A stretch of 39,629 nucleotides of DNA from positions 277,383-317,011 of the forward strand of contig NW_019091599.1 of assembly GCF_001949145.1 (NCBI RefSeq). The letters run 5' to 3'. Under the pieces are notes generated by a model, which saw only the letters and a program-made list of their open reading frames with translations, was not told the origin of the DNA and ran no database searches. A program made the translations under genes and the position numbers. Source of the DNA: Acanthaster planci. Lineage: Eukaryota; Echinodermata; Asteroidea; Valvatida; Acanthasteridae. Below, piece after piece: positions 1-11,918 of the stretch (position 1 is its first letter; the number at the start of each line of letters is the position of its first letter).

Positions 1-589
1 GTTCGGAGACCCCGGCCACCCATATAAACCATACGTCTCCGATCCCAGAGTCCCCGGCAGGAAGTGGTTAAGGAAAATTTGCTTGAAGGAATAATGGCCA
101 ATGGCAAATTTGAAAGACCAATAAACAAGTGGTGTGGTCTACATTGGATATCTTCAGGATACATGTATATGTGTGTGCATGCACCGGTGGCCAATACAGA
201 CTGACCACTGAATGCGGGAATCCAACACGTCTTTCTTTTGATGGGACATTTTACTGTTGTGGCTCCAGTGCACAGAATGGCTCCTGGCCCATCCATTACT
301 GTCCAATAGCAGCAGAAACCACGGTAAAAAATAATAAAAGTCAAATGTAATCTTTGTAACTATAGGAAATTTTATGGAAACTTAAATTTGTTTCGTAATT
401 TGAACTCTTGTGAGATCTACCTGAAAGGTGAAATATAACCAACACATGCTCATATTGGCCAGAATGGAAGACCAAATGGGCCAAGGAACAGGCACACAGG
501 TGACTAAAAATCACCAAACCGAAGGACTACTACAGTGTATATGTATATCGATCATTTTGTGTGGACCCCATAGCAATATTGGAGTACTC
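1..589. other. no gene seen
   Basis: Probably WDR5 intron or flank. Both strands have frequent stops and short ORFs only. I recognise no protein, RNA or repeat here. Confidence 0.5.
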
Positions 590-760
590 CTACTTATACA
601 CAACTGAGTATACCTGAGTACTCAACCCCAAATTTATGATAATGATTATCAGTACTAGAGAAATAAATGTACTTGGCCCGTACTCAATTCTAGGTACTTG
701 GATTTTGGGTGTACTCAACCCCTTAGGTACTTGACCCCAGTACTTGAAAAAAGAAAAAAA
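590..760. repeat. GTACTTGG/GAGTACT-rich degenerate repeat, block 1
   Basis: Variants of GAGTACT, GTACTTG and ACTCAACCCC recur many times (for example near 600-630, 670-700, 710-740). The pattern is a degraded simple or satellite-like repeat based on the palindrome GTAC. A related block occurs at about 1505-1660. The minus ORF across it is a by-product of the repeat. Confidence 0.45.
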
Positions 761-1504
761 CAGTACATCATTTTTTATCAATAGCATTTTCTGGTGTTGG
801 GTTGAAAAGTGAAAATTGCATTGCTCAACCTTCACCACAATGCAATTTGACAGTACGTTCACTCTGTAGTCTGTAACATGTACAGAATGCTTACCATGCC
901 CTTGGTACATGTACAAGGGACCTTTCTGCTAGTCTCATGTCTGGCTCCACAGTTTTTACTATAAGAAATCGTAGTGTGATGAACCGAGTTTGCACTTCAT
1001 GAGCATCACATTGTTTTCCATGGTGCACGCACATGGACTGACACTGACAGATATTTTGTTGCGCTTTCTCCTAGCTTCTTCATAGTGGAATATTTCAGCA
1101 ATTTCCGATATGTGATTTACTTTTAACTTTCAACACTTTATTTTTTCTGTTCAATTCTTTGGCACTAGGTTCTATGTTTTCCATCATTCTCCAACCTGTA
1201 GGTCTCAGTCTTGGAAACAAATGGTTGTCTCAGTCCTGGTGTCTACTCAGTTATCCATTTTTTCTATTGCTTGTTGTAAGAAATGCTCGGTCAACACAAG
1301 CTGCTAGAGAATTCGTTGATTTGTTAATATGTAAACAATTCTGCACAAACACACACTACAAGTGTTACTACTTGAGAGATTGCTGCATGGTATGTTTGTT
1401 TTAAATAATATACATGTACCGGTAGATGTGTTCACACATTTCATTTATTTATTTATTTCTATTCTTGGTATTGTGCACATGTATTTACATGCATGTAAAT
1501 GTGC
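761..1504. other. no gene seen
   Basis: AT-rich spacer between the two GTACTTGG blocks. I see no conserved protein reading frame or repeat. Confidence 0.4.
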
Positions 1505-1660
1505 TTGGACGCAGACTTGGGTACTTGGACTCGACCCAGTCCTTGGCCTCGAATGTACTTGGTGCTTTGGACGTGGAATGGATTCATCAATGTAATGGTA
1601 CTCGGCCCGGGATGCGGCTCCTAAAGTACTCTATACTCAGATTCGAGGACTCAACTCCAA
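1505..1660. repeat. GTACTTGG/GTACTCGG-rich degenerate repeat, block 2
   Basis: Repeated words such as GGGTACTTGGACTCG, GTACTTGG and GTACTCGGCCC occur between about 1518 and 1660. It is the same type as the block at 590-760 but more GC-rich. No coding function is seen. Confidence 0.4.
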
Positions 1661-2243
1661 CACTGCCCAACAACAGCCTGACGTCATTTGAACCAGAAAG
1701 TGTAGTGCAAACAAATGGAATACGCATGTGTTGGTTCACACATACATATATAATTGGGTGTGTGACGTATTCACATCAGTAAGACTATAGTTCTGTATGA
1801 CATTATAAGGAGAGTCCATCACAGTCTTTCACCAAGTCCCTGCAATTCATAACAAGTGATTCAGTCATGAGCCAAGTCAAGTGGGATTCAAGTGAACTTT
1901 GATGAAAGCATTGCTTTGTCCTTACTCACCCTGTTACTTATATGTACGAGTGGTCTAGGTCATTTGATTGGACTAGAAAAGTTGTGATTGGCTTGACTAC
2001 AACACTGATGGTTAAGCACTTTATTATTAAGGGAAATTTTTGTTGCTGTGGAAAGTCACTTAATAACTGCATATCAAACAGGTTTCCACCTTGTGTGTGA
2101 ACATATAATATTGCATGGGTACTGTTTTCTATCAACACCTTCGCTTACAAGTACTGCAGTGGAATGTCACTATAATGGACGAAGCTATATTGAACATTCA
2201 GCTACACTGAACATCCCCCTTAGGCATTTTGAGATGTGACAAA
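1661..2243. other. no gene seen
   Basis: Spacer sequence before the DIRS RT fragment. Only short random ORFs are present on both strands. Confidence 0.4.
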
Positions 2244-3180
2244 GAGGTCGATGTGGGGTCTGTCTATAGCCTCAAGGACTGAATGTACTACTGATTGTTG
2301 TGGTTTATGAAGAACCCAAGACTCTGTGGAGAGGTTGTAGACAAGGCAGGTGGAAGTCATAACCTCGGTTGCAGACCTGCAGATGATGAGCCAGTCGTCC
2401 AGATATTGAAAGATCAGGATGTCTCAGTGATGAAGGTAAGCCGTGATAGACCAGACGGCGTGCGTGAAAACCATGGGGGACATTGAAAGGCCGAAGGGTA
2501 GCATCACAAATTTGAAAGTTTGGCTGTCGAACATAAAGTGGAGGAACTTCTGGTCCTTGGGGTGAATCAGAATGTGCAGGTACTCATCCTTCAGATCCAC
2601 TGTCGAGGCCAAGGCTGGGATCAGCAGAGACTAGATGACTGTACGCAAAGTTTCCATGCAAAAGTGCCGAGGGCAAATGAATCTGTTTAGTGCTTTGAAG
2701 TTGAGGATTGGGCACCAGATGTTCAGCTCCTTCTTTGGGGTGAGGGAGAATGTTGAAACGAACCCGTCGTGGGATGGGTGAGAGACTGGGTTGATGGCTC
2801 GTTTCTGAGGAAGTCACAGTTGGCCCCTGACAGGCCCAGGTTTGGGGCAGATAGCAAATCGATGGAGTTATTAGCGACCGTCCCCTAAATGAATGGGGTA
2901 TGTGCCCGGAACTTGCACTGGATTTGTGAGACCTGCTGGGAGGCTGTGGTCTGTTGAAGGAGGAGCTGTAGTGTACGGTCAGGGGACAAAAGAGCTTGAG
3001 GTAGAGCAGGAACCCCAGCGGCAAGGCGGAGCAGCCCTAGGCGCAGGGGGCAGAGAAGAATCCGGGAATAAAATCTTGTGGGATGCCTTGATCAACTTGC
3101 CTCTGATTGTAGGGTCTTGGTGAACTGACGCGCAAAGAGGTCTTTGCCATAGAGGGGAAGACCCCTGGGTATAGGATGTG
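2244..3180 (-). mobile_element. DIRS-like retrotransposon fragment (gag end + RT), decayed
   Basis: On the minus strand this holds the end of a gag-like region and a reverse transcriptase of DIRS type. The best stretch (2612-2424) reads TVDLKDEYLHILIHPKDQ and then LPFGLSMSPMVFTHAV, matching the fingers and palm of DIRS RTs. After a TGA at 2426-2424 it continues as DILIFQYLDDWLI, with the YLDD catalytic box at 2405-2394. Upstream, near 2610-2770, the KALNRFICP-like segment is split across frames, so there is at least one frameshift. At 3180-3105 a FPSMAKTSLRV-type stretch resembles DIRS gag. No terminal repeat was found at either side, so this is a truncated dead copy. It differs from the RT in element D (YLDDWLI against YLDDLLI), so it is another family or an older copy. 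Confidence 0.85.
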
Positions 3181-5140
3181 CATAACTACCATGGTATTGG
3201 GCATTGTTTCAAAATTCCCATCAGTTGGCTTTAGGACAAGGCTATCCGACTGATAAAAAATGGACCGATAGCCACCCTATCACTTTTCCCTGTGGCCATC
3301 GGTTGGCTTACAGGATGGAATGTAGGGGGGGCGGGATTGCTTTGGGGCCTGGGGACCTGGAGGACAAGTGGCTAGTTGGGCATTGACAGATGACAGCAGA
3401 TGGTAACCATTAGCCTGGTTTGGGGTTATACCGAGTTAAAGAGGTTACTTTTACTTTACAATTAGTTGCTCATCTCATGTATACTGTTGGTGTTTTATTC
3501 GGCTCTGAGCTTGACTTTCTTTCACATGTCACATCAGCTATTTCTCTGCATAATGTTCATGCCAAAACCATGTACTTATGCTTTTAAAATAAAATTGATC
3601 ATAGAAGGGGTAAATAACTATTTACTCCTGATTTGTTTTAATCTTTTGGAGGGGGCTTACTGGTAAGGCCTGACCATTCTTCCTGGGGGAAATCCGCTGG
3701 AGTCCATGAACTTGTTTAAACAAAAGAGCACTTGGCAATGATGACCATACGTGGCAAGTATGTTAAAATGCAAACATGAATATTCCATTCACTCCATGTT
3801 CAGAACGCCCTACCCAAATTTAGGTCAGGTCATTTAAATATCAATGTCAACTGGAAAGTCCACAATTGGAACAGCTGATTCCATGACCTGTGTGTACCGG
3901 AGAGTCCAGCCAATCCGCAATTGGAATGACATGTTCATTATAATCGTCGGCTATTATGCTAATCTGAGTTTGGAACTCCTGACATAAATGATTGGAGCAG
4001 GTTCAGTGATGATAGTAGGCCAGTGCAACTAGTTGAATGTACATATACATGTACATACCACGCAGAGCATGCAGTGCCGCACCACACGTGCACAAGATAC
4101 ACTCACGATCGCCTGTTCTGAGCAGCAACACGTTGGGAATGCACCATGCCCAATGAATGTAAACATTGTGATAGCGTCTTCTTTACTTGTCAGAAATTTT
4201 ATTTTACAAATCAGTGTTTAATTTTGTGATGTTTAATTCCAAATTGTTCCCTGTAATTCCTCCACCATCGAAAGGCTGAATTGTAAACTGTTTGGTGCCC
4301 GGTTGAATTCATTCACCAAAATAGGGATCATTTATTCTTTTTCGTGTTTAATTTTTAATGTATAAACATTTGTGAAATAAAAAAGTTTTGTTTGCCTAAA
4401 GTAATAATTACTTTCTGTGTAAGGTGATTTAAAAATACTTTATTTGCTATAAGCTTTCCCGATGTTGTTTCTATAAAAATAGGGTTTCATCCCTCCCCTT
4501 GAAGATGGAAGAGTCTGAGTCATGTGAACATGACTGACCATCCAGGATGCACCTCGTCCGTCAACATGCATCATGCATGTTTGTAAAAGTCATTAGCATT
4601 CAGGTGATCTACTCACATGCACAATACAGGCATAATTTTGTGCTCAAGGTTTTGTATATGTGACGTTATTTTACTTCACATCGCGTTCACAAGAAGTACA
4701 ACTCAAGATTCATGATGTAAAGGTAGAATAATGGACCGTGATACAAGTTCCTTTAATGCAGGGTCACACCAATAGTGATGCCATAAAGCATTTGCTGCTA
4801 TAAAATTTGCCAGAGGGCAAATTATGTTCAACATTTGCCAACTCTCAAATAACCGGCGCGAACGTGAATGTAATTTTTTTACGTAAGTTGGTGCCGAATT
4901 TGTGCTGTGAATTTTCTAAACTGAACACCCGCTTCACAAAATTCGCAGCTGATAATGCATCTTGAAGGTAAAACTGCATTTCAACATACACATGTGCAGT
5001 CGACTCTCATTATTATGAAATCCATGTAGAAACATTCGTTCTATCCAAAATTCATTGTAGGTGGAAGGAACACAGGACAACGGCTTTGGTGCATTGTTGT
5101 ACATATGCACATTTATGCATGTATGCGCATACACGTGAAT
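3181..5140. other. no gene seen
   Basis: Spacer with no recognisable gene. A short segment near 3203-3230 (TTTCAAAATTCCCATCAGTTGG) has an inverted, diverged match at about 7420-7446, which suggests old repeat sequence. The remainder is AT-rich with scattered ACATGTA words. Confidence 0.4.
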
Positions 5141-5785
5141 GCGTGGTTGATGTTATATCAAAAAGATCTCTCGGTTATAGTTAACCAAATATACTGTGAT
5201 GTGTTTAGAATAATAAATTAATACAATAACGTTTAATGTGCATATACATATGAAAGAATACAAATACATAATACACATGAAAGAATCGATCCAGGGATTT
5301 TTGAAAGGCTTTCGATTGCCATGGATGACAATGAAGCTAAACAGCATGCACATGTAGGCCTGTGTGTAAATGGAAGAATGTGAAGACTTATCAACTGGAG
5401 CCCCCCTCCATGTAACTGCTCTTTCCAACACAAACTGTGACACAGAGAGACATTCTTATTTAATTTTCCGTCTGTCTTATGATTTTCGACACTAGCTGCA
5501 TGGCATCGATAGTGTGAGTTCACTCGCCCACTGTGGCATGGCCACCCCTGCGCAAGATGGAAGCTGAAGAAGCTTGATATCATGAAGGAATTTTGCGATT
5601 GGATAACTGTGTCTTGCAAAATGTACATCATGAAAACACAGTCTCATTGGCGGGTACGCTAGGTCTTTTTGCAGCAGTGTGAATAATTCAGTGTTTGACA
5701 ATTAGTTGGGCTCTTGAGATGTGGGAGTTGTCAAGCAAACATATTTGGGCATATTTTTATCGGAATTGGGAAGGGAATTTTTGTT
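5141..5785 (-). repeat. dispersed repeat R1, copy 1
   Basis: This stretch of about 645 bp matches 26326-26879 and 27830-27925 at high identity, from AAAAAGATCTCTCGGTTAT through GGGCATATTTTTATCGGAA. Several overlapping minus-strand ORFs are shared between the copies in more than one frame, so the similarity is at DNA level and gives no clear coding frame. The class is unknown; I saw no terminal repeat or protein motif. Copy 1 is uninterrupted and serves as the empty-site reference for the insertion in copy 2. Strand is arbitrary. Confidence 0.8.
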
Positions 5786-7250
5786 TTGACGTTTGTGTAA
5801 TCAATGTAAAAAATCACTGATTTTTGAATCGTGCTTTACGCTTGTCATGACTACAGGAAACTGGCAGACGATGCCTGTGTCTATTGCGAAAAGTGTCAAA
5901 CTGTGCAGTCACTCAATGACACGTGCAGGTACATTAGAAGAAAGTACAATTTTCTTTTTTATTTGGAGGCAATATTGATTGAGGAATGCAAATAATATCT
6001 TGCCATGTTTTTTTTCCAACACCATTCCAGAATCATTGAAACCATGAGAATGACAGGTGACGGACGAATGCAGGGGAAATTGAACCCAATTATAGTATTT
6101 CCAGCTTAAGACAATTCAATTGTTTTCTTGAAGATAGAAATATACTAGATTTGGAGTTTCATGAATAGACTTCGTGATGCAATTAGGATGTTACAAAATT
6201 TTACCCTGGATCAATAAAATTAGGCCCGCTATTACAGTCGACACTACGTTTTCTTGCCAAATGTTTTTCTGGCATCTGAAGGAGATCATTATATCTCTTC
6301 TTGTATTTGTGTAGAAGTTAAGAATTTTTAACTGGTTTAAATGCATAGTTTATAACAGTTCAGTTGTAATAAATGTGTTTTAAATTTCAGTTAACTTACA
6401 AAAAAAATTCAATATTTAAAAATTTTCAATAAATCTAAACATAACGTTTAGTATACTCTGATCAATTCTAGTTTTGTTTAGCTTGATACATGTACATATG
6501 ATACGTCTTAATATTGTATTTGACTTCCACCTGAAGCTTAAGCTGACATATGTACATGTATGATTATACTTTGGGCATAGATTAATTCTGGAATTGAACA
6601 GTAACATCCTAAACATACATGAATAATGCTCACTGAAACAATTTATCAAGAACTTCATTCAGTGTTTGTATTTGTTATATTCCTCACTTCAACCTTTCTT
6701 AAAAGACTATACTTCATTCTTTGAAGTGTGGGAAATACGCATAATCCTTTAATATTACATTTGAGTATTTTCCATTTCTTGCTTTTTTATTTCGTGCTAC
6801 CGTGTCAATTGAATAAAAATTAAGAATAACCTGATGTTGATATCGATCAATTAATGATTAAACATATCTGCAAATGCAGGAACACGTAACAGCACATGTA
6901 CTTAATAACCACAAACCTATTAGGGGAAAAAGAAGATCTGATGGTTCCAAAATATTTTCTTGAGAGGTCAAAATATTAACTAAAACTTGTTGAGCAGTTA
7001 TGAAAGGCATATTTTGATTTGTTTTCAACATCATTCACGTTAGATTTAATTCCTTCCTGCAATTGACTCTGACCTTAATCAGGTCTGAAGAAAAACAGGC
7101 TTGTGGCAACACAGTAAAACATATTATACTATAAAGTCACAGAGGAATACTGAAGAACAGCCTTGTATTGAGGAAAAGGAAAGAGGGACATTAAATCATG
7201 CCAGCCACACATGGTATATCCATCAACAGTGACTTCAGTTTAGTGAATAA
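5786..7250. other. no gene seen, AT-rich
   Basis: AT-rich intronic or intergenic sequence with poly-A/T runs and many stops in all frames. No gene, RNA or repeat recognised. Confidence 0.4.
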
Positions 7251-7899
7251 TGGTGGGGGTGCTGCTCCACTGAAACCACATAGCCTTGGGAGTAATGCAC
7301 CGTATCAGTCCAGCCCTAGGCTTTTTTCAGTTGGAATTGGCTGCTTGAGAACAATTCACCTGATAGCCAACTAATAACGAATGTATCAGACAGACCATTC
7401 TGTTGGACACCTACCCGATAGGAATTTTGAAATGGTGCCTTAGCGGGATGGGAAGAGGTGATCAGACAGGATATTCATGAGAACTATTTGAAAGCTGTAG
7501 TGGTGTTCTGGTCAAGGGTCTGGACAGCATAGGCTGCAAGGTCCAAGGACACCAGTGAATCATCCTCGCAGGCATAGAAAAGCTACTCCACAAGAAGAGA
7601 CAGGAAGGCTGTACAGTGTAGGCTGGACGGTAGAGCTGTGAAGCAAGCGGTATCGTTGGAAGGGTGGGCTGGCTTCTGTGAGGTGATCACAATGCCAAAA
7701 AAGGTACAGCCAACTTTGCAGTGGTCCAGTGGACTCTGCTCTCTTGGCTGCGACAGGGGCTTGGGGAGCCCTAACATGCCTAATACAAACAGGGGACCAA
7801 GGAGACATCAGCCCCATCCTCTTGATCCTGTGTGGCACTCAGGATGGTCAACCCACCTAGACGCCCAGCTCCTGTACTGGTTGACACTTAAGGGAATGG

Positions 7900-8113
7900 G
7901 GGTGTTCACATTTGTTTTACTGAGTTATTGGAATCGACACTAAGCTCTGAGCAGATGTGCCCAGTTACTCCCACGATGACCGGTTGAGTGGCCTCCAGAT
8001 ATGTACAGACAAGAAAAAGAGAGAACACACACAAATGTGCCGAAATGGAATCAACCCTTCGACCTTGCCATCAGAAGCCAAAGGCCCTAAGCACTAGGCT
8101 ACATGCCTCTGAT
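7900..8113 (-). mobile_element. tRNA-derived SINE (second family)
   Basis: Read on the minus strand from about 8113, the sequence GCATGTAGCCTAGTGCTTAG is followed by GGTCGAAGGGTTGATTCC. These are good matches to the A box (TRGCNNAGTGG) and B box (GGTTCRANTCC) of an RNA polymerase III promoter, about 30-35 bp apart as in a tRNA. The sequence then runs into a non-tRNA body. It does not fold as an intact tRNA. The tail and target duplication were not determined, so the left limit is approximate. Confidence 0.55.
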
Positions 8114-8605
8114 ATTGAGGTAGCAAAGGGGGAGCCTTGAGGGATCGTTACCAAAGCAAAGTTCCGTAAAAATAACGACAAGGGGATGAAAAATTCTTAT
8201 ACAAGCCAGAGGAATCGTACCAAGTAAATAATGCCATGAGGATAACTACTGGCCCGGAGAATAAAATTATCGGGCCAGGAAAGACATGTACAAATATATA
8301 AAAATAAGCATTGACTCATCTAAAGCAAGGTACTAGCCAAGCAATATAAATAGTGGGGGCGCCATACAAATAACCTTATTAGGTATGGTGATAAAAATAC
8401 ATAGTAGTCATAAAGACAAACATAAAATGTGACTTATCACAAAAATGTGATTGAATAGTGACACAAACAGATATGGGTATAAAGGTATGGTACAGTACAA
8501 CGCCTCACAGTTGATTAGGATAACACAGATCAGCTTCAGTGACACAGAACGCTCGATAAAATGGAGATGGTCGAAAGACACATCTGTAAGCAAAAAGCAC
8601 TAAGA

Positions 8606-8750
8606 AAAAGGACGAGCATGGCAGCAAACACACCTTGGGTGGACCGATAGGGGGCGCACTACGGTTGATAAAATGTTCAGCGAACAGTAATAGAGCACTA
8701 TGGAAACATGCATATATAGTGACTGTCTGGGTAAGTTGACCGCAATGGAC
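8606..8750. repeat. right ITR of DIRS-like element E
   Basis: Diverged copy of the inverted terminal repeat also seen at 15207-15357, 24241-24362 and 32257-32398. The shared core is a GACGA(A)CATGGC segment followed about 100 bp later by GTAGTGACTGTTTGGGTAGG. Confidence 0.5.
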
Positions 8751-9455
<705 letters not shown>

Positions 9456-9458
9456 CTA

Positions 9459-10824
9459 TAAACAATCATGACATGGCAAATTCAAAAGAAAAAAATGAAT
9501 AGCTTTAATATCCATATAAGAAAGCAAGAGTTTGAGTATTCTCACTAGTCCAAAGCCTGCCATTGGCAACTTTTATCACAGGATAAAGCACATCGATGTA
9601 AGGTATTTAAAATATGTAAAAAATTAAATACATAGCCCCAAAATCAACACAACATATGCCTGCCTCTGAATTTTTTCAGAGCTTTTTGAAGATTCATGAA
9701 AACTGTATTTGGGGCACTTCCACACTAATAGGGTACAACTGATAGCAAATTTAGGATTTGAAAATTGGCCACTGGAGGGTATCACAGAGCAAGACATTGT
9801 GATAATTTTTTCCTGTACATTTTGAGCCGTGATAACAAAGTGATTGAAAAATATGAAGGACTTTCTCTGTACTTAAGAAAATACTAGGGCCACTGACAAG
9901 AATTATGCAGATAACATGGACTGAATATTTGCTCTTAAGGGTCCACGAAAATCTCCGTGAACACACTGTTCATTAACTGTTTAAAATATTCACTAGTATG
10001 CCAATAACAAAATGGGGAATGGAAAACGGAACAAAGGTCCCTTTGTTAATTTTACTGACCCCTCACACGAATGTTTCAATCCTGACTAATGATGGTATTA
10101 AGTGTGACATACATTTTAGAACCACAAATCACAGCAAAATTATACAGGTAGTCTAAGAGAAACATGGACATGGCCGCGGAATGTTGAATGTAAAATAAAT
10201 ACATTTACATGTCTATGTATACAATGAATGGTAAAGCAGGTGTACACACAGTACACTCATCGTCGCAGCAATCGGCAGCATTTCTTACCCTTTGCTGTTT
10301 GCGTGAAAGCTTCTCTTTGACATTGTTCACAGGCTTTCTTGGATTTCCTAAAGATCATCAGCATGGAATCTGACTTCAATAATCATTTGAATTTCATCCC
10401 AAATGAGTCATACATGTTCTCAAGAAAACACTCTGGCTCAAAATGACCACTATGCAGTTTGGAGCTTGCTGTTGGTCCTGACCATTATTTTGGCCCTGGT
10501 CAGCCTGACTTTCAATGCTCAAACTTGTCTAAATATTTCTTTGATTGGAAAGTTATGCAGACTTGTCTCATCTTTATAGATATTGCTGCAGCCCACGGCA
10601 ACACCTAGCAGTGCACGATGATGTATTCTTAAATGCACGCCACAGATACTCAATTTTCTATGTTAATGAGATACCTCTTGGGGGTGGGGTCGTTTCCCAA
10701 AATAATTTTAAAAATCTTTTTCTTCAATTTATTTTTCAAAACAACAAGTTTTGCTTCCTGGAAATACTTTAAAAACCTATAATTTTCAGTTATAACTAAT
10801 ACATTTCATTTTTCACAGGCCCTT
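9459..10824. other. WDR5 intron segment, nothing firm
   Basis: Lies just before the acceptor of the 9366-9455 exon on the minus strand. It contains one weak Lys/Cys-rich small ORF (10257-10364, minus) discussed as a finding, and otherwise AT-rich sequence. Confidence 0.4.
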
Positions 10825-10828
10825 TTAA

Positions 10829-11006
10829 CCCCTTCACTGTGGGATTTTGACCGCGACTGCTGGGCTGTGGTATGCCCTAAATGGAGGGCTTTGTCCAGCA
10901 GCAGACCCCATTGAACCAGCAGCTGCATGGTGAATAGACTGTATGTGTGGTATGCACTAATTCTCACACAGTGGTGCGGTAATAGCAGTCCTCCACAATG
11001 AAGGGG
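10829..11006. mobile_element. piggyBac-type MITE with TTAA target sites
   Basis: A 178 bp non-coding segment is flanked on both sides by TTAA (10825-10828 and 11007-11010). Its ends are inverted copies of each other: CCCCTTCACTGTGG at the left and CCACAATGAAGGGG at the right, 13 of 14 bases paired. TTAA duplications with ends beginning CCC are the hallmark of piggyBac-superfamily transposons, so this is probably a non-autonomous piggyBac MITE. It has no ORF of note and lies in the WDR5 intron. Confidence 0.75.
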
Positions 11007-11010
11007 TTAA

Positions 11011-11597
11011 ATTGACCCGGACACTTTTTATTATGTGCATAAATTTACCAAAACATCACCTCATTTATAACCATAACCCATTTAGGATTGAAAACAGCCA
11101 AACCAAGCAAAATTTTCCAGGTCTTTAAGACACATGTATGTAATGTACGTAATGTGGGCAAATCTGGGACATACCGGTATCCGTTGATGATACATACATG
11201 TATGTAACATTGTGGACAAAATACCCTGTGGCATCTTAAAGATACAATAAATTCCCTTAGTTTTTAACTTTTTACAGATAAACACTGCTGTGGGGATCAG
11301 AATTACAGGTAGGTGACAACATTGGTAAAATAAACAAAAATGGACTGCCATACACCCCAAAAACTTACTTGAAAGAAAATACATGTACATGACAGCCTCA
11401 GTCAATCTATAACACATTTTCACCTAGAATGCTGTATAGTTTTTAAAGAACAGACATTGTATTTTCTTTTTTCACAATGGTCGGCCAGTAACTGTGTAAA
11501 AATTTGTTTCATTTTAAATACCACATCTGTTACCAGGTGCCGATTTCTGTGTGTGGTATATAAAGATGTTATAAGATCCACTACAAATGGGTAATTC
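11011..11597. other. WDR5 intron segment, nothing seen
   Basis: AT-rich spacer between the TTAA MITE and DIRS copy C, with several ACATGTA words. No gene or repeat recognised. Confidence 0.4.
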
Positions 11598-11778
11598 CTC
11601 CCCCACAGTAGTGTGGGTCGAGTCTACTAGAGAATACCTACCCAAACAGTCACTACATATCCAATTTCCCATGCATGTATAGCTATTCACTGAAAAGACT
11701 TGATCATCCATGGTGCCCCTTGACCTCCAACTATGCGATGCAGTCATGCCGCCATGTTCGTCCTTTTTGAAAGCAACT
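11598..11778. repeat. left ITR of DIRS-like copy C
   Basis: Begins CTCCCCCACAGTAGTGTGGG, which is itself nearly palindromic, then GTCTACTAGAGAATACCTA and CCCAAACAGTCACTACATAT, and ends near CGCCATGTTCGTCC. It is inverted relative to 15207-15357 over about 150 bp. Confidence 0.75.
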
Positions 11779-11821
11779 AGGAATGTCGTAGCCAAGTGGG
11801 GAGGACGGGCGGGAGAAGACT

Positions 11822-11918
11822 GGTTGGGTAGGTATTCTCTAGTAGACTCAACCCACACTACTGTGGGGAGAAGTCTACGGCGCTCTACCTACCCAAACAG
11901 TCACTACATATCCAGAGT
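11822..11918. repeat. internal complementary region (ICR) of copy C
   Basis: The first half (11822-11870) is the reverse complement of the left end: GGTAGGTATTCTCTAGTAGA ... ACTACTGTGGGGAG. The second half (11871-11918) reads GTCTACGGCGCTCTACCTAC and is the reverse complement of the right end at 15337-15357. In DIRS1 such a region is thought to template completion of the terminal repeats during circle formation. Confidence 0.75.

Larger units (their letters stand above)
7251..8750 (-). mobile_element. decayed DIRS-like element E (5' part)
   Basis: The right end (8606-8750) matches the right ITRs of copies C, A and B: AAGGACGAGCATGGC, then TTCAGCGAA, then ATAGTGACTGTCTGGGTAAG, ending near AATGGAC. 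To its left the minus strand holds gag-like fragments around 7480-7840, which is where a 5' gag would be expected. No left ITR or ICR was found, so the 3' half is missing. A tRNA-like SINE head lies inside at about 8046-8113. The left limit is a guess. Confidence 0.4.

Noticed and set aside
5153-5701. Minus-strand ORFs in repeat R1 as a conserved protein
   Set aside because: Similarity between the two copies occurs in more than one frame and the best frame is broken by stops or an indel, which points to DNA-level homology.
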